DNA of 64,000 nucleotides from Cymbomonas tetramitiformis (lineage: Eukaryota > Chlorophyta > Pyramimonadophyceae > Pyramimonadales > Pyramimonadaceae), in contig LGRX02009947.1 of NCBI GenBank assembly GCA_001247695.2, forward strand, positions 23,236 through 87,235, given 5' to 3'. The notes beneath the pieces were generated by a model. The model was not told the origin of the DNA. It made no database searches and saw nothing but the letters and a program-made list of their open reading frames with translations. Position numbers and translations under genes: made by a program. This document shows, piece after piece, positions 50,642 through 62,989 of the stretch (position 1 is its first letter; each line of letters opens with the position of its first letter).

Positions 50642-53600
50642 ATGTGGCATGCGCACGGTCGTGGCGAGCAGCTTCATGGTGAGCCCTGCTCTGTGCAACG
50701 CCAGGTGAAGCTCTCAGACACCAAGGAGCTGCCACTCGAGGCCATCACCGTGACCCACATCCACTTGTATCCTTTCCGCGCGCTGAGTGTGGACCTCCAC
50801 AACCTCAAGACTTTGGAAGGCCTGATTGGAGGCTTGCCGGGGACGACGTGCACTGGTCGCCACGGGATCTCTGCGAGTAGGCTCCTTGGGTTCTCTGTAA
50901 GCAGAGCCATGACGTGCTTCATCATGTACATTGAGGGGGTGCTCGCCGTGCCCTTTCCGGCCCACTTCACGCGATGGGAGAGGAGCGCCGGGGCCAAGCT
51001 CACGGATCAGTATGCCCTCACCCTGACATCGTGTCTGAAGAATCGGCGCAAAGACAGCAACGCGCTGGTGGCGCGCCTGGCAACGCTGGACTTCTCCAAC
51101 TTGATCACACTGGACTTATCAGGTGCTCCATCTGGACGCTCTTGGCTCCCTGGCTGTTTACATGCGAGAGCTTCAAATCCTCCATCTGGACTTCCTTGCA
51201 TATGTTTGCTGGGCGCACATCCTCGATAGACACATGTGAGTCCGGGGCACACATATTTGGTATCAGCGTCCCTCAGTCTGAGAAACAAATAGTTAGCATG
51301 CTGTTCAGCATCGTCTTCGCCCTCGCCCTGGAGCCCGGCCGATGGCCAGCAGTCCACCGCCTGGCTTTTCACATGCGCGACAGCTGGCAGCTGCGGACCC
51401 AAGAAGTAAAGCTGACGTGCCTTTACGCCCTCCGGATCCGCCAGTGTCCTCTACAGCGCCGAATCGCACTGCACAACGTAACACGCCCCTCAGCTTCTCA
51501 GGCACCACATAGGGAGGGGCTATTCACCTGCACCCTTCCATACACATTCCCTGCAGACAGCGCTTAGCGTTTCATCCACCAGCTGCCCCCCTTGCCACCA
51601 CAGCCTGCCCCTCTGCTTCCCCTCCCTCGATCCCCACCATGGACCCTCTTGCAACGGCAACGCCGAAAATGCGGAGGCAAAAGTCCCGCTGGCCCGCTGC
51701 CCGCCCACCCAACCAACCCAGCAGCCTGAGTACCCCGAAGGCCTCAGCCTTCCCTATCCTCCCACCACCAAGAGCACCCCCGCCAGCCTCAGCCAAACCC
51801 CCACCCTACAGCACCACCTCCCCTCAACATTCCCCACTCCTGGTCCAAGAAGCTCAACCCCCCACTCGAGGCCCCACCTTGTTTAGATGCGCCTGTTCCG
51901 TTTCACCCTCACTCACTTCTCCACCCATGCCCCCAAAACCTCCCACCAGCGCCCTTACTGCCCCCCACCAAGCAGGCTCCAACCAATCAGCAGTCGAGCA
52001 CAACCAATTTCCCACTCAGTGCCTCCCCTGCCACCGCCGGGACACTCCTCCCATCCGCGATGCCCAAGCGCACAACATCCTCCTGCGCCCAATGCGCGCG
52101 CGGCTCCGAGCGCAACATCCTCCTGCGCCCAATGCGCGCGCGGCTCCGAGCGCAACATCCTCCTGCGCCCAATGCGCGCGCGGCTCCGAGCGTAACATCC
52201 TCCTGCGCCCAATGCGCGCGCGGCTCCGAGCGCAACATCCTCCTGCGCCCAATGCGCGCGCGGCTCCGAGCGCAACATCCTCCTGCGCCCAATGCGCGCG
52301 CGGCTCCGAGCGCAACATCCTCCTGCGCCCAATGCGCGCGCGGCTCCGAGCGCAACATCCTCCTGCGCCCAATGCGCGCGCGGCTCCGAGCGCAACATCC
52401 TCCTGCGCCCAATGCGCGCGCGGCTCCGAGCGCAACGGCGCCCTCCTAGCCGCTGGTGGATCACTGTCATCAAACTCGACCAGCAACCCATTGAGACCAC
52501 AGTGCTGCCCGCTGCCAAGGCAGACCGCCCCCCTCAATCGGCCTAAACGCCTCAAAACGCAATCTTCTGCGCCGCTGCAGCTCCTCAGACCCATCACAAA
52601 AGCCGCTCCCAACCTCTTTGACGGGCTGCCACCAGTGTTTCAGCCGAATTGTGTCTTGACACTGTATCGCGCGGGGCAATTGAAATGCCTGGGCACTGGG
52701 AGCTTTTCTGTGCTCTACCGATTTTAGATTGCGGTTCTCCAATGATTTCATTAAGAGATCCGTATATAATAAAAAATGCTTAAACTTTCGGAGAAATCAA
52801 TATTTTTCCAATCTGAGTTCAGAATCTTTTTCAGCGCGGTCAGCGCTACAAAGTTACTGGCAAACGTATATGGTTTGGTTACGTATGGACACGTCAGACT
52901 CTGCGAGGGCCCTGCGAAGACTCTGACGTGTCCATACTTAACCAAACCATATAAGTATGCCAGTAACTTTGTAGCGCTGACCGCGCTGAAAAAGATTCTG
53001 AACTCAGATTGGGAAAATATTAAGTTCTCCGAAAGTTTAAGCAATTCCCGTTTCGACCAATAACAATGCTCGAAGGGGTCAATGCATAGTTTCTGCCAAT
53101 GATTTACTACGCGTGTGACGCGCCTGAGCTATGCATCGTCCATTTTCGGCGGATCGTGCGACAGGTATTTTGCGAAAAAGGTACAAAACTCGACAGGGAA
53201 AAGTCCAGTAAATAAATTTTGATGAGGTTCACAGTGACGGCTGAAATATTGATGGCAGCCCGTCATGAACTTCAGCCCCGACCCTCCACCAGTGCCACCA
53301 ATGCGCAGGTCCCGCCTTACGCCCTCACCCTGCCGTTAGCCAGAGGCGAGGGCCGCCCGCGCACCAGCTCTCCCCTTCTTGGCCTCGCGACTTCAACCAG
53401 CCACCAAGCGCCACTGAAGCTGAGTGTCCACCTGTTCACCATCATGCTCACCCAGGCCCCTCGCCCCTCGGCGCACGCTCACCCAGGCCCCTCGCCCCTC
53501 GGCGCACGCTCACCAGCCACCTCGCCCCTCGGCGCACGCTCACCCAGCCACCTCGCCCCTCCGGCGCACGCTCACCCCAGCCACCTCGGCTCCTCGGCGC

Positions 53601-56600
53601 ACGCTCACCCAGCCACCTCGCCCCTTGGCGCACGCTCACCCAGCCACCTCGCCCCTCGGCGCACGCTCACCCAGGCACCTCGCCCCTGATTGGATCCCCG
53701 TCAAAATACTCCATCACAGTCGTCCCGCTCTCCAGCACCTGCGTTCCCAAAGCGACGCTGTCTTCCCGGCAAACCCCCAACTGAGTCCTCACAAGCAATG
53801 CCACAGCCTAACCTTGTTCACCCGTCCCAGGCCCCCCCAAAGTAGCACACCCCTCATTCGCCTGATTACCTCCCCCATAACTGAACTCCCTGATCCAAAC
53901 GAGGCATTAATCTCAAAGGAGCGTTGAAAGGCCGATGCCACCTCCCACCGACCATCAACCAAAGCAGGGCTACGACAATCGCTACACACAACATAGATGC
54001 GGAGCTCGGAACAGGAGCTCGCCGCCCTTGAGATGTGGCTGGCCGTGGCCTCGGGAGTCCGGCCTCTCATTCCGGGGAGAAGGATAGGGCCGCCGCCAAG
54101 TGCCGGGCGGAGCACCCGTCACATATACGCATGAAACGAACGGCAGATATCCGCGCCCACCCGTATACACATGAAACAAGCAGCAGATATACGCACCACT
54201 TTCCATAAACGGAGAGCGGTAGATATACATACCCACACGTATACACATGAAACGAACAGCAGATATAAAGGCTGCCCACCGTATACATTAAACGAGCGGC
54301 AGATATACGCGCCCACCCGTATACACATGAAGCGAAGGGCAGATATAAACCACCGTATACATGGAGAGCAACCAGCAGATATACGCCCACCCGTACCACA
54401 TGAAACGAACGGCAGATATACGCCCACCCGTATGCACATGAAACGAATGGCAGATATCACAGCGCCCACCATATACACATGAAACGAACGGCAGATATCA
54501 CAGCCCACCCGTATACACACATGGAAACAACCAGCAGACCTGCGCACCCACCGTATACCGCAAGCAGGCGGCAGATATACGTGCCCACCCATATACACAT
54601 GAAACGAATGGCGAGATATACACGTGCCCACCCGTATACACATGGAAACAACCAGCAGATATACGCACCCACCCGTATACACATGAAGCGAGCGGCAGAT
54701 ATAAAGCTTTCCCTTATACGCTTGGAAGCAGATGAATCTCGCACCAGTATACACATGAGCAACCAGCAGATATACGCACCCACCCGTATACACATGAAGC
54801 GAGCATTAGATGCCATGCCCACCCGTACACATGAGACGAAGGGGCTGAGATATACAGCACTTCCCACCCGTATACACATGAAACGAGCGGCCGGATATGT
54901 ACCCACCCGTATACACATGAAGCAACCAGCAGATATACGCCCACCCGTATACACACATGAAACGAATGGCAGATATACAGCACCGTACACACATGAAGCG
55001 AGCGGCAGATATACATGCCTGTTATTCACATGAAACAAACGGCAGATATACGCGCCCACCATATACACATGAAACGACTGGCAGATATACGCACCCACCC
55101 GTATTCACATGAAGCGAACGGCAGATATACGCACCCACCCGTATACACATCGGTGGACGAATGTCCCTTCCTATGTCGTCTGAGAACACTTTTCTGGTGA
55201 GCCAATCCAGCCATGCCACACGCCCTAGCCGTGCAGCGGGAAGGCAGCTGGCAGCATCTAGACAGCTGCAAGCCACAGCATGTGTCTGACTGGGCGAAAC
55301 GCGAATCAGTCACGAAGGCCTTCAGAGGGCTGCTGCGCTTGGGAACAGGGCTCCGACGCACACCTCTCTGTTTGCAGTAGGCATCGACGTACCCTGTCCC
55401 TGGTTCTGTGACTCGCTTCGGTCGGGGCGTGCGTGTGATGCGAGAATGCTAGCACTGCAGAGGGTGCGTGAGGTACCTCAGGCTCCACTTGTTAACTTCC
55501 AGTGCTTGCTATGCGCCCGATGCAGGGAACAGTCTGGGACCAGAAGGGGCGAAGGCGCTGGCAGAGGTTCTCGCTCCAAGCAAGCGGCGCAATTTCAATA
55601 GTTCGTTGAGCACGCTCATCGCGAGCGAGAACTCCCTGGGAGGGAGGATGAACATGCACTACACCGTGCCCACTACTGGAGGCATCGAGGATGAGCAGGG
55701 CCTCGTCGCGCTCGGACAGGCCTTGAAGCGGAACGAGACCCTCACGCACCTGGCGCTGACCTTCAACACGGTCGGACCGAAGGGCACGATGGCATTGGCC
55801 GAGGGGCTGGCCGCAAACCGGACCCTGAGGAGCCTGGTCTTGGACCGCAACTGGCTCGCAGGGCGGAGGCCCTATTACGACATTGTGGACCGCGACAGGT
55901 ATGCCGTGAAGGAGCAAGAGGAGGGTGTGCAAGCCCTGGCGGCGGCTCTCAAGGAGAACACGTGCCTGACCTCCGTGTCACTGCAGGCCAACATGTTGGG
56001 GCCAAAATGCACGATGGCGCTGGCCGAGGGGCTCGCACTCAACAAGGCGCTGCGCGTGCTCGACATGATGCACAATCCATCTGAAATCGCGGGGGCATTA
56101 GCTCTCGCCGCTGCGATCCGGAGGCGCGGCGTGGCGTGCCAGTTATTGGGGGGCATGCACATCGCAGAGAAGATCAGGCAGGCGTCCCAAATGGGTCTCA
56201 AGGATGGAGGCGCCATCATGCTCGCCAACGACCTCGTCACCGGGGGGATGTTGGCCTCGCTGGATCTATTCGGTAAGCGGGCTTTCCGTTTCCATTGCAT
56301 TGTTGGTTACGCTTTGTCTTCGCGTCGACGGTTTTGCGGTTTTTTGCCGATTTGGTGAGCATCGTCCCTACTACCAGCTGATCATGTGCATCGTGGAATC
56401 ATTTTTTTTTTGCCGTTCGCTTTTGTGCTTTGATGAAAGGTTTGCTCCTCTCGGGCGCGCATTGTGCAGGTCAAAAGATTGGTCCGGATGGCGCCAAGGC
56501 GCTGGCGGCGGCTCTGACTCCAAATGACCAGGGCACGTTCTGCAGCTCGCTGACCACCTTGAATCTGCTGAGGACCAACATGGGGGATGCGGGCAGGGTG

Positions 56601-58640
56601 GCCATTCTTGCTGCAATGGAGCAGAACGACTCCCTCACGTCAGCGTGCGGGATCCCATCCAATGCAACCAACGTGGATCTTTCCGGAAAGAACCTTGGGT
56701 CGGAGGACGCGCTCTTATTGGCTGGCGAGCTCGTGCTCAACAAGTCTATCAATACTCTCAACCTTACAGGTGAGAGGTCGGCCATGGTTCCTATTTCGGC
56801 TCCGAGTCATATTTAATGATGGAGTGGAGTTGAGGAGCCTCCGAAACCTTTGAATTGACTCACAGCAACGCACATGGACGATGTGCAGGGAATCTGATTG
56901 GACCGGCAGGAGCCGCGGCATTGGGGGCGGCTCTGGTCCCAAACGAGCGGGGTGCGCTGAACGCGACATTGCACACACTGATCCTAGACGACATCGTAAT
57001 CGGTGATCCAATGGGATTTTCCCCAATGAATTCAGCCAATGGGATCAAGACAGTGAACACTTTGCCCCAGGATGCAGAGCATGCAATGCTGGACGGACTT
57101 GAGGTCTTTGGAGACGCCCTGAAGCAGAACAAGACTCTCACTTCGTTATCGCTTCGTGGAAACCTGTTGGGGTCACGGAGCATGGCAGCATTGGCTGACG
57201 GCCTGGCGTCCAACAACTCCCTGCGCAGCCTCGACCTGGCAGGTGAGATGTGCTCACAAAGCACCCTTTCTAGCTGCCCGTCTTTTGCACTCACTGAAAT
57301 ATCCCAGGGCAGCGCAGGGAACGGATTCTGTGGTATTTACGATGATGGGTACCGGCATCCAGCCCGCCTGCCTTCCGGGGAAGTTCGCGAGGAAGTCATT
57401 TGGCTCGCGAGGAAGTTGGCCAGGTGGCCGACATGCAGCGCGCGCGATGCCCACAACAAGACCATCTGGGGGAGGGCGCGGCATCTAGGTCAGGCTGTGG
57501 CGGATCATCCCACCTTGAGCCTCTTCAACACGATCCCATTGGCTGGCTTGCGAGGCGGCACGCTCACTGAGCTGGATCTGGCAGGCAGGGATATCGGGGC
57601 CTCCGGGGCTGTTGCACTGGCTGAGCTGGTGGCGGCCAGCACGGCGCTGCGTGTGCTCAACGTGCTGGAGAATGACCTCGGGGAAGAGGGCGCGCGCTCC
57701 ATCATCGCGGCCTTCGAGCAGAGCGCCGCAGTTGTCACCCTATGCGGTCTGCTGCCAGGCATGAAGACACTTGACCTGTCTGGCCGGCATCTACGGTCGT
57801 GGGATATGATGCTCATTGTGGCTGATCAACGGAAGGATGCGGCCGGCGCATCCATCAGCACGCTCAAGCTTGCAGGTGCGAGCTGAGGGGTTTCCGATGC
57901 CCTTCGCGGGAGTTGGCATTTTCGGGGGTGCACGTTGTTGCTGAGTGAATGGCGTTGCCGGGCGGGTAATGTGTCAACAGGTCATAGGATCGGGCGAGAG
58001 GGGATTAAGGTGTTGGCGGCGGCGCTCACTCCGGACGAAGGGGGCGCGCTCGGCAAGAGCCTCAGAGCCCTCACTCTGAGGGGTGATGGACAGCTATCTT
58101 TCCTTGAAGAGCGCTATGTTGGTGATGTGGCGCCAGGCTTTGAGGCGCTCGGAGTAGCGCTGCAGGGGGGTATTGCGCTCACCATGCTGGACTTGACGGG
58201 CAGTGGCATGCGCCCAGAGGGAGCTGTGGCATTTGCCCCTGGGTTGAGATGCAACGGGACAATCAGGACCCTGATCTTGGACAACAACCGGCTCGCGGGC
58301 CGTGGCAGGATTGACGGAAAAGAGCGTGAGGAGGGCCTCAGAGCTTTGGGAGGGGCACTGTACGCCAACGTGGCGCTCACCTCGTTGTCGCTGCAGGGCA
58401 ACATGCTGGGGCCGCACTGTGCAGCGGCGTTTGCTGCGTTGTTCGTGTTTAACAAGTTCCTGCACATTCTCAACCTCAAAGGTGATCGGGTCTTTTTTTG
58501 CTGAGCGTCTCTTACAGCAAGGGGCACTTCTGGCGTGAAAGGCGGCGGGCTGATTCCTGTCGTTACTTACAGATAATCCGATCGGGAAGGGGGTCTGCTG
58601 TGGGCATCAAGACATATTCCATGCGCTCCCTTCCATTCAG
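50642..58640 (+). CDS. Leucine-rich-repeat (RNI-type) protein, phase-1 exon modules
   Basis: Exons: about 50642-51122 (5' edge uncertain), 55526-56272, 56470-56769, 56889-57242, 57318-57875, 57981-58481, 58573-58640 or beyond. The first six junctions are GT-AG and all phase 1, falling after LDL-x-G: LITLDLS|GNSLGPEGAKALA, SLDLF|GQKIGPDGAKALA, LNLT|GNLIGPAGAAALG, LDLA|GNGFCG, LKLA|GHRIGREGIKVLA, LNLK|DNPIGKGV. Repeats follow the ribonuclease-inhibitor pattern (about 28 residues, L-x-x-L-x-L-x-x-N-x-LG-x-x-G-x-x-AL). The first intron (51123-55525) is 4.4 kb of minisatellites. Such LRRs bind protein partners; the partner is unknown. The start codon and the 3' end are not resolved. It might be joined to the upstream membrane protein, but that frame stops at 50148. 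Confidence 0.85.
52071..52438. repeat. 40-bp minisatellite in LRR intron
   Basis: Nine nearly perfect units CGCAACATCCTCCTGCGCCC plus AATGCGCGCGCGGCTCCGAG. With a unit of 40 bp the array cycles through all frames every three units and stays open in every frame on both strands. Alternating CGCGCGCG could adopt Z-DNA. Confidence 0.95.
52778..53042. mobile_element. 265-bp near-perfect palindrome (foldback element)
   Basis: GCTTAAACTTTCGGAGAA at the left end is the inverse of TTCTCCGAAAGTTTAAGC at the right end, and pairing continues over almost the whole length to a loop around GAGGGCCCTGCG (about 52907). Arms are about 125 bp. It is non-coding; open frames on both strands are mirror images of each other. 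It could be a hairpin-type MITE or a source of small RNA. Confidence 0.85.
53450..53690. repeat. About 31-bp minisatellite in LRR intron
   Basis: Units of the form ACCTCGCCCCTCGGCGCACG plus CTCACCCAGCC, about eight copies with small length variants. Confidence 0.9.
54115..55150. repeat. 37-40-bp minisatellite in LRR intron, about 26 units
   Basis: Degenerate units CACCCGTATACACATGAAAC plus GAACGGCAGATATACGC. It ends about 375 bases before the exon at 55526. Apparent long frames (Tyr/Cys-rich on the minus strand) are produced by the repeat. Confidence 0.92.
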
Positions 58641-60873
58641 GTGAGCACCTTCAGGCTTTCCCTTCATCGATGCTGTGGGGTCAAACACCCTGCAATCTTC
58701 ATCAGCATCTTCGTCATCTTCAGGCCCCAGTGAGAGGGCCCAGATGATGACGTTGTGGCGGTAGCTCACTTCGAGACCAAGCGGCTCGGTGCTGGAGCTC
58801 GGTGCTGCAGAGGCGTTGAGCAGTGTTGGAGGCAAAGAAAACGCTGTATGTGGTTTTGATGGATTGCTCAAAATTGAAAGGCAAGGAGTGAGGAGCTGAT
58901 TCGCTGGAGAAGCCGGGTGACACGCTGCTGACATCCTGTAATTTCAGTAGAGAGAGTGGTGGAGAAGCCAAAACCATGATGAGCGTTGAAGGTGAATGCC
59001 CGATATGATGAGAGTGGTCTACATTGGTTTACACAAACTCACTTGCAGGCATCAGCATCACACCACTGATTGGGGCGAAGTGCTTGTGCTCGCAGACTAT
59101 TGTTATTGACGCATCGCCGGTCACGTGCCGCTCTGCGGCCATGGTGTCTGGGAATGCGGTCATAGCTGTGCCCAGGTTCTGGTAGTTGCTGATCCAGTCT
59201 GCCCCGCGCCGATGACAAGAACTTTGCCAATGCCTGTGTCGAGTATCGTATATGGCATAGAGCTAGAAGAGATACCGAGACCATACTACCAGCCCGAGAC
59301 CTATTCCGGAGCTTAGGTGATATGCCAGGCTGTCCAGCGCTCCTCTGCTGAGGGGCAAGGATGACGAAGCAGTGCTGACCAAATGCTCCGAGTCTGCAGT
59401 AATTGCAGTGGCGACCTCTCATGGCATGGTACGGAGTGGTAAGAACATGTTAATGAGGAGAGATAATCCAGATGAGACCACTATGCTTGATCGCAAGGGG
59501 CCAGTAGCTGAATTCCATACCAGATGCCATGAGGAGTGCTCCTGTGACAATATGAACAGTGACATTATCTGTAGCAACCTTAGGTGCGGGGGCCTCGACA
59601 ATGCCGTGCTTCTAATAGAGGGTCCGGCAAGTTTAAATATCTGACACCTCTGGTGCACAGTGTGTGTGCAGAGAACCATACCAGTGTCGGTGACAGTCAA
59701 AGTGATCAGAGAAAGGTGATCAATGCCACAATTTGGTGTGACGACATAGCCCATAAAGGCAGTGAGTGTAGTGATCAGATTTAGATTCCATAGTGAACAG
59801 GCGAACAAGTGTACAACTGGTGTCAATGAAATGACGCCTTTACGTGTGACCATTATAGCCGGGTGGAGAGATAGAACCAGTCATATATGCTGCCATGACC
59901 GGCCCACGAGTGGGCCAGTGCCAGGTTCTACTCTGGGTTTATTTCTTTGCTGCCGTCCGCATTAGCTTGGCCGCAGCACATACCGAGCAGAAGTGGTAGG
60001 CATAGCTGCAATGGGCTGTCTGGATAGAAGTGGCCGTCCATGGTTCGATATGTTCGTTCTGATTATCCATAGCGTTCGATGAGTTCGGAGTGACCATCGT
60101 CATCCGTCGATATTTTCAAACGACTTATTCATCGTTATTTGATCCGTTCCAAAAATCCCGATTACTACCCCTGCTAGGGGATGAAGCCCCCGCCTACCAA
60201 GTCGGTGTCCGGCATTGGGGCCTCACCCCCAGAGCGATCCCCTAAGGATAACAGCCAGCTTGGGGGGAGGGTCAAGATTTCATATTGATTTCACTGGCTG
60301 AACCAAAAAATGTAAGGACGAGGCCGAACGAAACTAAGGAAATACTAGCTGGCTGGCATGTATGGGATCCTTATGCAGGGCTGAACATGAGGAAATTTGA
60401 TTGGTTGGCAGGAAGCTTAGATGGGCAGAACATAAAAAGTTTATGTTACATTATGCATAATCTCCTCTCTCGTGAGACACGCAAACGTCAGTTGCATAAT
60501 AGATGATCGCTGGTTGACCCCGCCGATTTCCCTGTTTCATTAAAGGTTCGCTGGTGCAGTATCACCGTATCTCTTTTCTCGTGCTCGTGAGTTGTCTCGT
60601 TGGTAATAACAATGCATTAGCGTCTGCAGCGTGAGCCCTTTCACCTCCCATTTGTAGAGAATATGCATGCCGCTACGACATAAAGGCATGTTTTTGTGCG
60701 CACCGCCCATATTTTTGGACGTATGCTATATGTGAGATGCGATCGAGAGCACGCATCGTAACATAAGTGAGAAAACGCCGCCTCCGCACGTTTTATGTGT
60801 TGGCTCCGTTCACCGAAATCATGCGATTGTGGACGCAAATAAAAGGTGGGGTATCTGCAATCATATCAACAAC
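58641..60873. other. Region after LRR gene, nothing resolved
   Basis: It may hold further LRR exons or the 3' untranslated region. Frames of 120-145 codons on the minus strand (59039-59422, 59419-59853) show no known motif. No repeats or LTRs are visible before 60874. Confidence 0.35.
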
Positions 60874-61138
60874 TGCTGAGATCCGGGTATCTAGGACCCC
60901 AGGCAGCCCTGAAAGGCAGGCCCTTGACCCCTTGACTCGAATCCGTCCAGAGGTAGTGACTGTGACAGCTGTGTCACTGGTCAGTAGTTTCCGACACGTG
61001 CCGTTCCGACCGTTCCGACCGAGCGAGGTTTTAGGTTTCTATCACTCAGTAATTACTTGCTTCTTCTTATCTATACCAGTTATCGTTTCTATTACTGTGT
61101 TCTGAGTTCATATATATCGGAGATATACCCGTAGTACA
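60874..61138 (+). repeat. Copia 3 5' LTR (about 265 bp)
   Basis: It begins TGCTGAGATCCGGG and ends CCGTAGTACA. It shares AGGCAGCCCT and a TGTGACAGCTGTGTCAC palindrome with the layout of the Copia 2 LTR. Boundaries are inferred from that comparison because the 3' LTR is missing. Confidence 0.6.
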
Positions 61139-61150
61139 TCGGTAGGTCGT
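61139..61150 (+). promoter_or_regulatory. Candidate primer binding site
   Basis: TCGGTAGGTCGTG directly follows the LTR, and GTAGGTCGTG follows the Copia 2 5' LTR. It does not start with TGG, so priming by an internal part of a tRNA is possible. Confidence 0.4.
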
Positions 61151-61526
61151 GGACCCATCCACGCTATTTCCACTTGATTGTTTGGCCATGAGTGGCTAAA
61201 CACCGCCGCTTGAGTTGGTGGTGCGGGGTCGGTTTCCGGCGCGGGAGGTCTGATGTTTTGATTCAGTTTTTGACCGCGCGTTGCGGCTGACGGGCGACGC
61301 ATTTCTTTGTTACGGTGAGGCCACTCCTCGGAGCCGATTGTCTGGATTGATCATCACCCCGACACCAAGCAAAACCGTGATACTAGTTGACGCCGACATC
61401 GATTTTTCCGCCTTTCCACAGACTCGCGTATGGCCATCCTGGTTCCTGGAATAATTCGACCTCCGCTATTTTACGACCGGCCCGCACCCCGCCTAGCACC
61501 ACCCTACTCTATAGGTATTTTCATCA

Positions 61527-62766
61527 TGGAGAAGAGACAAAAAACTAGACGCAAGCTTTTGAAAGAGTCCGACTTGGATTCTTCCATTAGGCTTTTAGAT
61601 GCGGCACGCGACTCTCCGACGTGCCGCACGCCGCCCGTACCTTTGCCTCCTCCGCGGTCTGAGCAGGAGGCAGACGATGTCCGAGTTGCACGTGAGAAAT
61701 ATGAGTCGGCCAAGCACATTGTGGCCGCCATCTACTCCAAGGGGCGACATCGCAAATGGGCTGAGGCCATCCGCCAGCACCAGCTTGGCGGTGAATATTT
61801 TAATGACGGCACGGACGTCTCCAAGCTGGCCAAGGTCATCGTTGCCATTAAGTCCGAGATCCGTCCACGGCTGGACTGGACTGCGACGTCTTTGACCTCG
61901 ACCACCCTGCCCATGGTGTACAGCGCGCTGTCAACGAGCTTCTCTACGACACGCTCACGTACATCATCGAGCCCGACTTTGTGGCTTACGGGTACCTGTT
62001 TGGCACCGACTCTGCGACGGACCGGGATGGCCGACGGGCTTTGGTCGACTTGATCAAAGGTTGTGTGCCCCCTGCTGTTCGACAGAAGCACCAGGCGGAG
62101 CATTCCGCATTGAGGTACCCCGCCCGCGTCGACCCACGGCCGCGTCTGGCCATGGAGCAGCGTCTGGTTCGCGAGAACCGCGCTGAAGATTGGATCCCCA
62201 CAGTTGCTACGCGCAAGGCGCAGCTGTGGGAGAGTCTTGATTCCGTATTTTATGCGGCGGTCAAGGTCAAATACCCGCGTTTGCAGGACTTGGCGCAAGT
62301 TTCCTTTGCGGAGCTGCATCTCTCGTGTCGTCTATCTACGTTTCCTGGGAGCAGTACGCAGGCGGTACCCCTGGAACCGCTGCAGCGGTTGGGGTACCTG
62401 GCGACGAGAAGTCCAGCCGCGACGACCTTCTTGGGAGGCTCCTTGCGAAGCTTGAGAAAATCGAAAACTTCATCAAGACGCAAAAGCTTGGAGGTGCGCC
62501 GGCCGTTCTCCCCAAACGAAGCCGCAAGGGTCTTGACGGCTTTCGTGTTGGGGTGGGCCCCGACCCTCGCGTCGGATTTAATCCCGGCGCGAAGAAGGCC
62601 ATCCCCAAGTGCCCACGGTGCCCCACGGCGGGGGACGGGCACAAGTACCACTCGTGGGCGGACTGCCCCTTGGGTGGAAAAAGGCACCCGGCTAACTCCA
62701 CCTCTCCACGGCGGCTTACTGCCAGCCGGTGGACGAATGCGCGGCGGGGGAAATGCACACGCTAAG
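61527..62766 (+). pseudogene. Copia 3 gag with variant zinc knuckle
   Basis: From ATG 61527 (MEKRQKTRRKLLKESDLDSS) the capsid frame reads to about 61880, shifts, continues as ALVDLIKGCVPPAVRQKHQ and WIPTVATRKAQLWESLDSVF to about 62315, and shifts again into a Lys-rich linker. The zinc knuckle CPRCPTAGDGHKYHSWADC (C-x2-C-x9-H-x4-C) is at about 62610. It is homologous throughout to the Copia 2 gag. Two frameshifts indicate decay or uncorrected errors. Confidence 0.75.
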
Positions 62767-62989
62767 CTGGCCCTGTGCGCAGCGTGTTCCAGGCGGCTGC
62801 GGATGATGGGGCGACAGCATTTGCGGCGGCTGTGGAGCAGCACGGTGCGTCCGCTGTGGTGAGGGCGGGCGCGACATCGCGCATCCGGTGGCGTGGACAT
62901 CTCCGCCTACGGCTTCACCACTGCTGCATCGGAGGCTTCTGGGGACGGGCATGTAGCACGGCTAGGTGGGCCCGGATTGCATAATCGAT

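Larger units (their letters stand above)
60874..62985 (+). mobile_element. Copia 3: 5' LTR and gag, truncated
   Basis: The LTR is followed by TCGGTAGGTCGTGGACCC and a leader that parallels the Copia 2 leader (GGTCGTG...CCACGC..., TTGGCCATGA-TGGCTAAAC), then gag. Homology ends at about 62985, where a 173-bp tandem repeat starts. Protease and pol are not present. Confidence 0.75.

Noticed and set aside
51955..52727. Long open frames with repeated RAQHPPAPNARAAPSA or its reverse-strand counterparts
   Set aside because: The 40-bp minisatellite is open in all six frames; it lies in the LRR intron.
54119..55098. Tyr/Cys-rich minus-strand frames that look like membrane or secreted repeats
   Set aside because: Product of the 37-40-bp minisatellite; composition changes with frame and there are no conserved ends.
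59372..59853. Opposed frames of 90-145 codons
   Set aside because: No domain, no splice support, and both strands open over the same bases.
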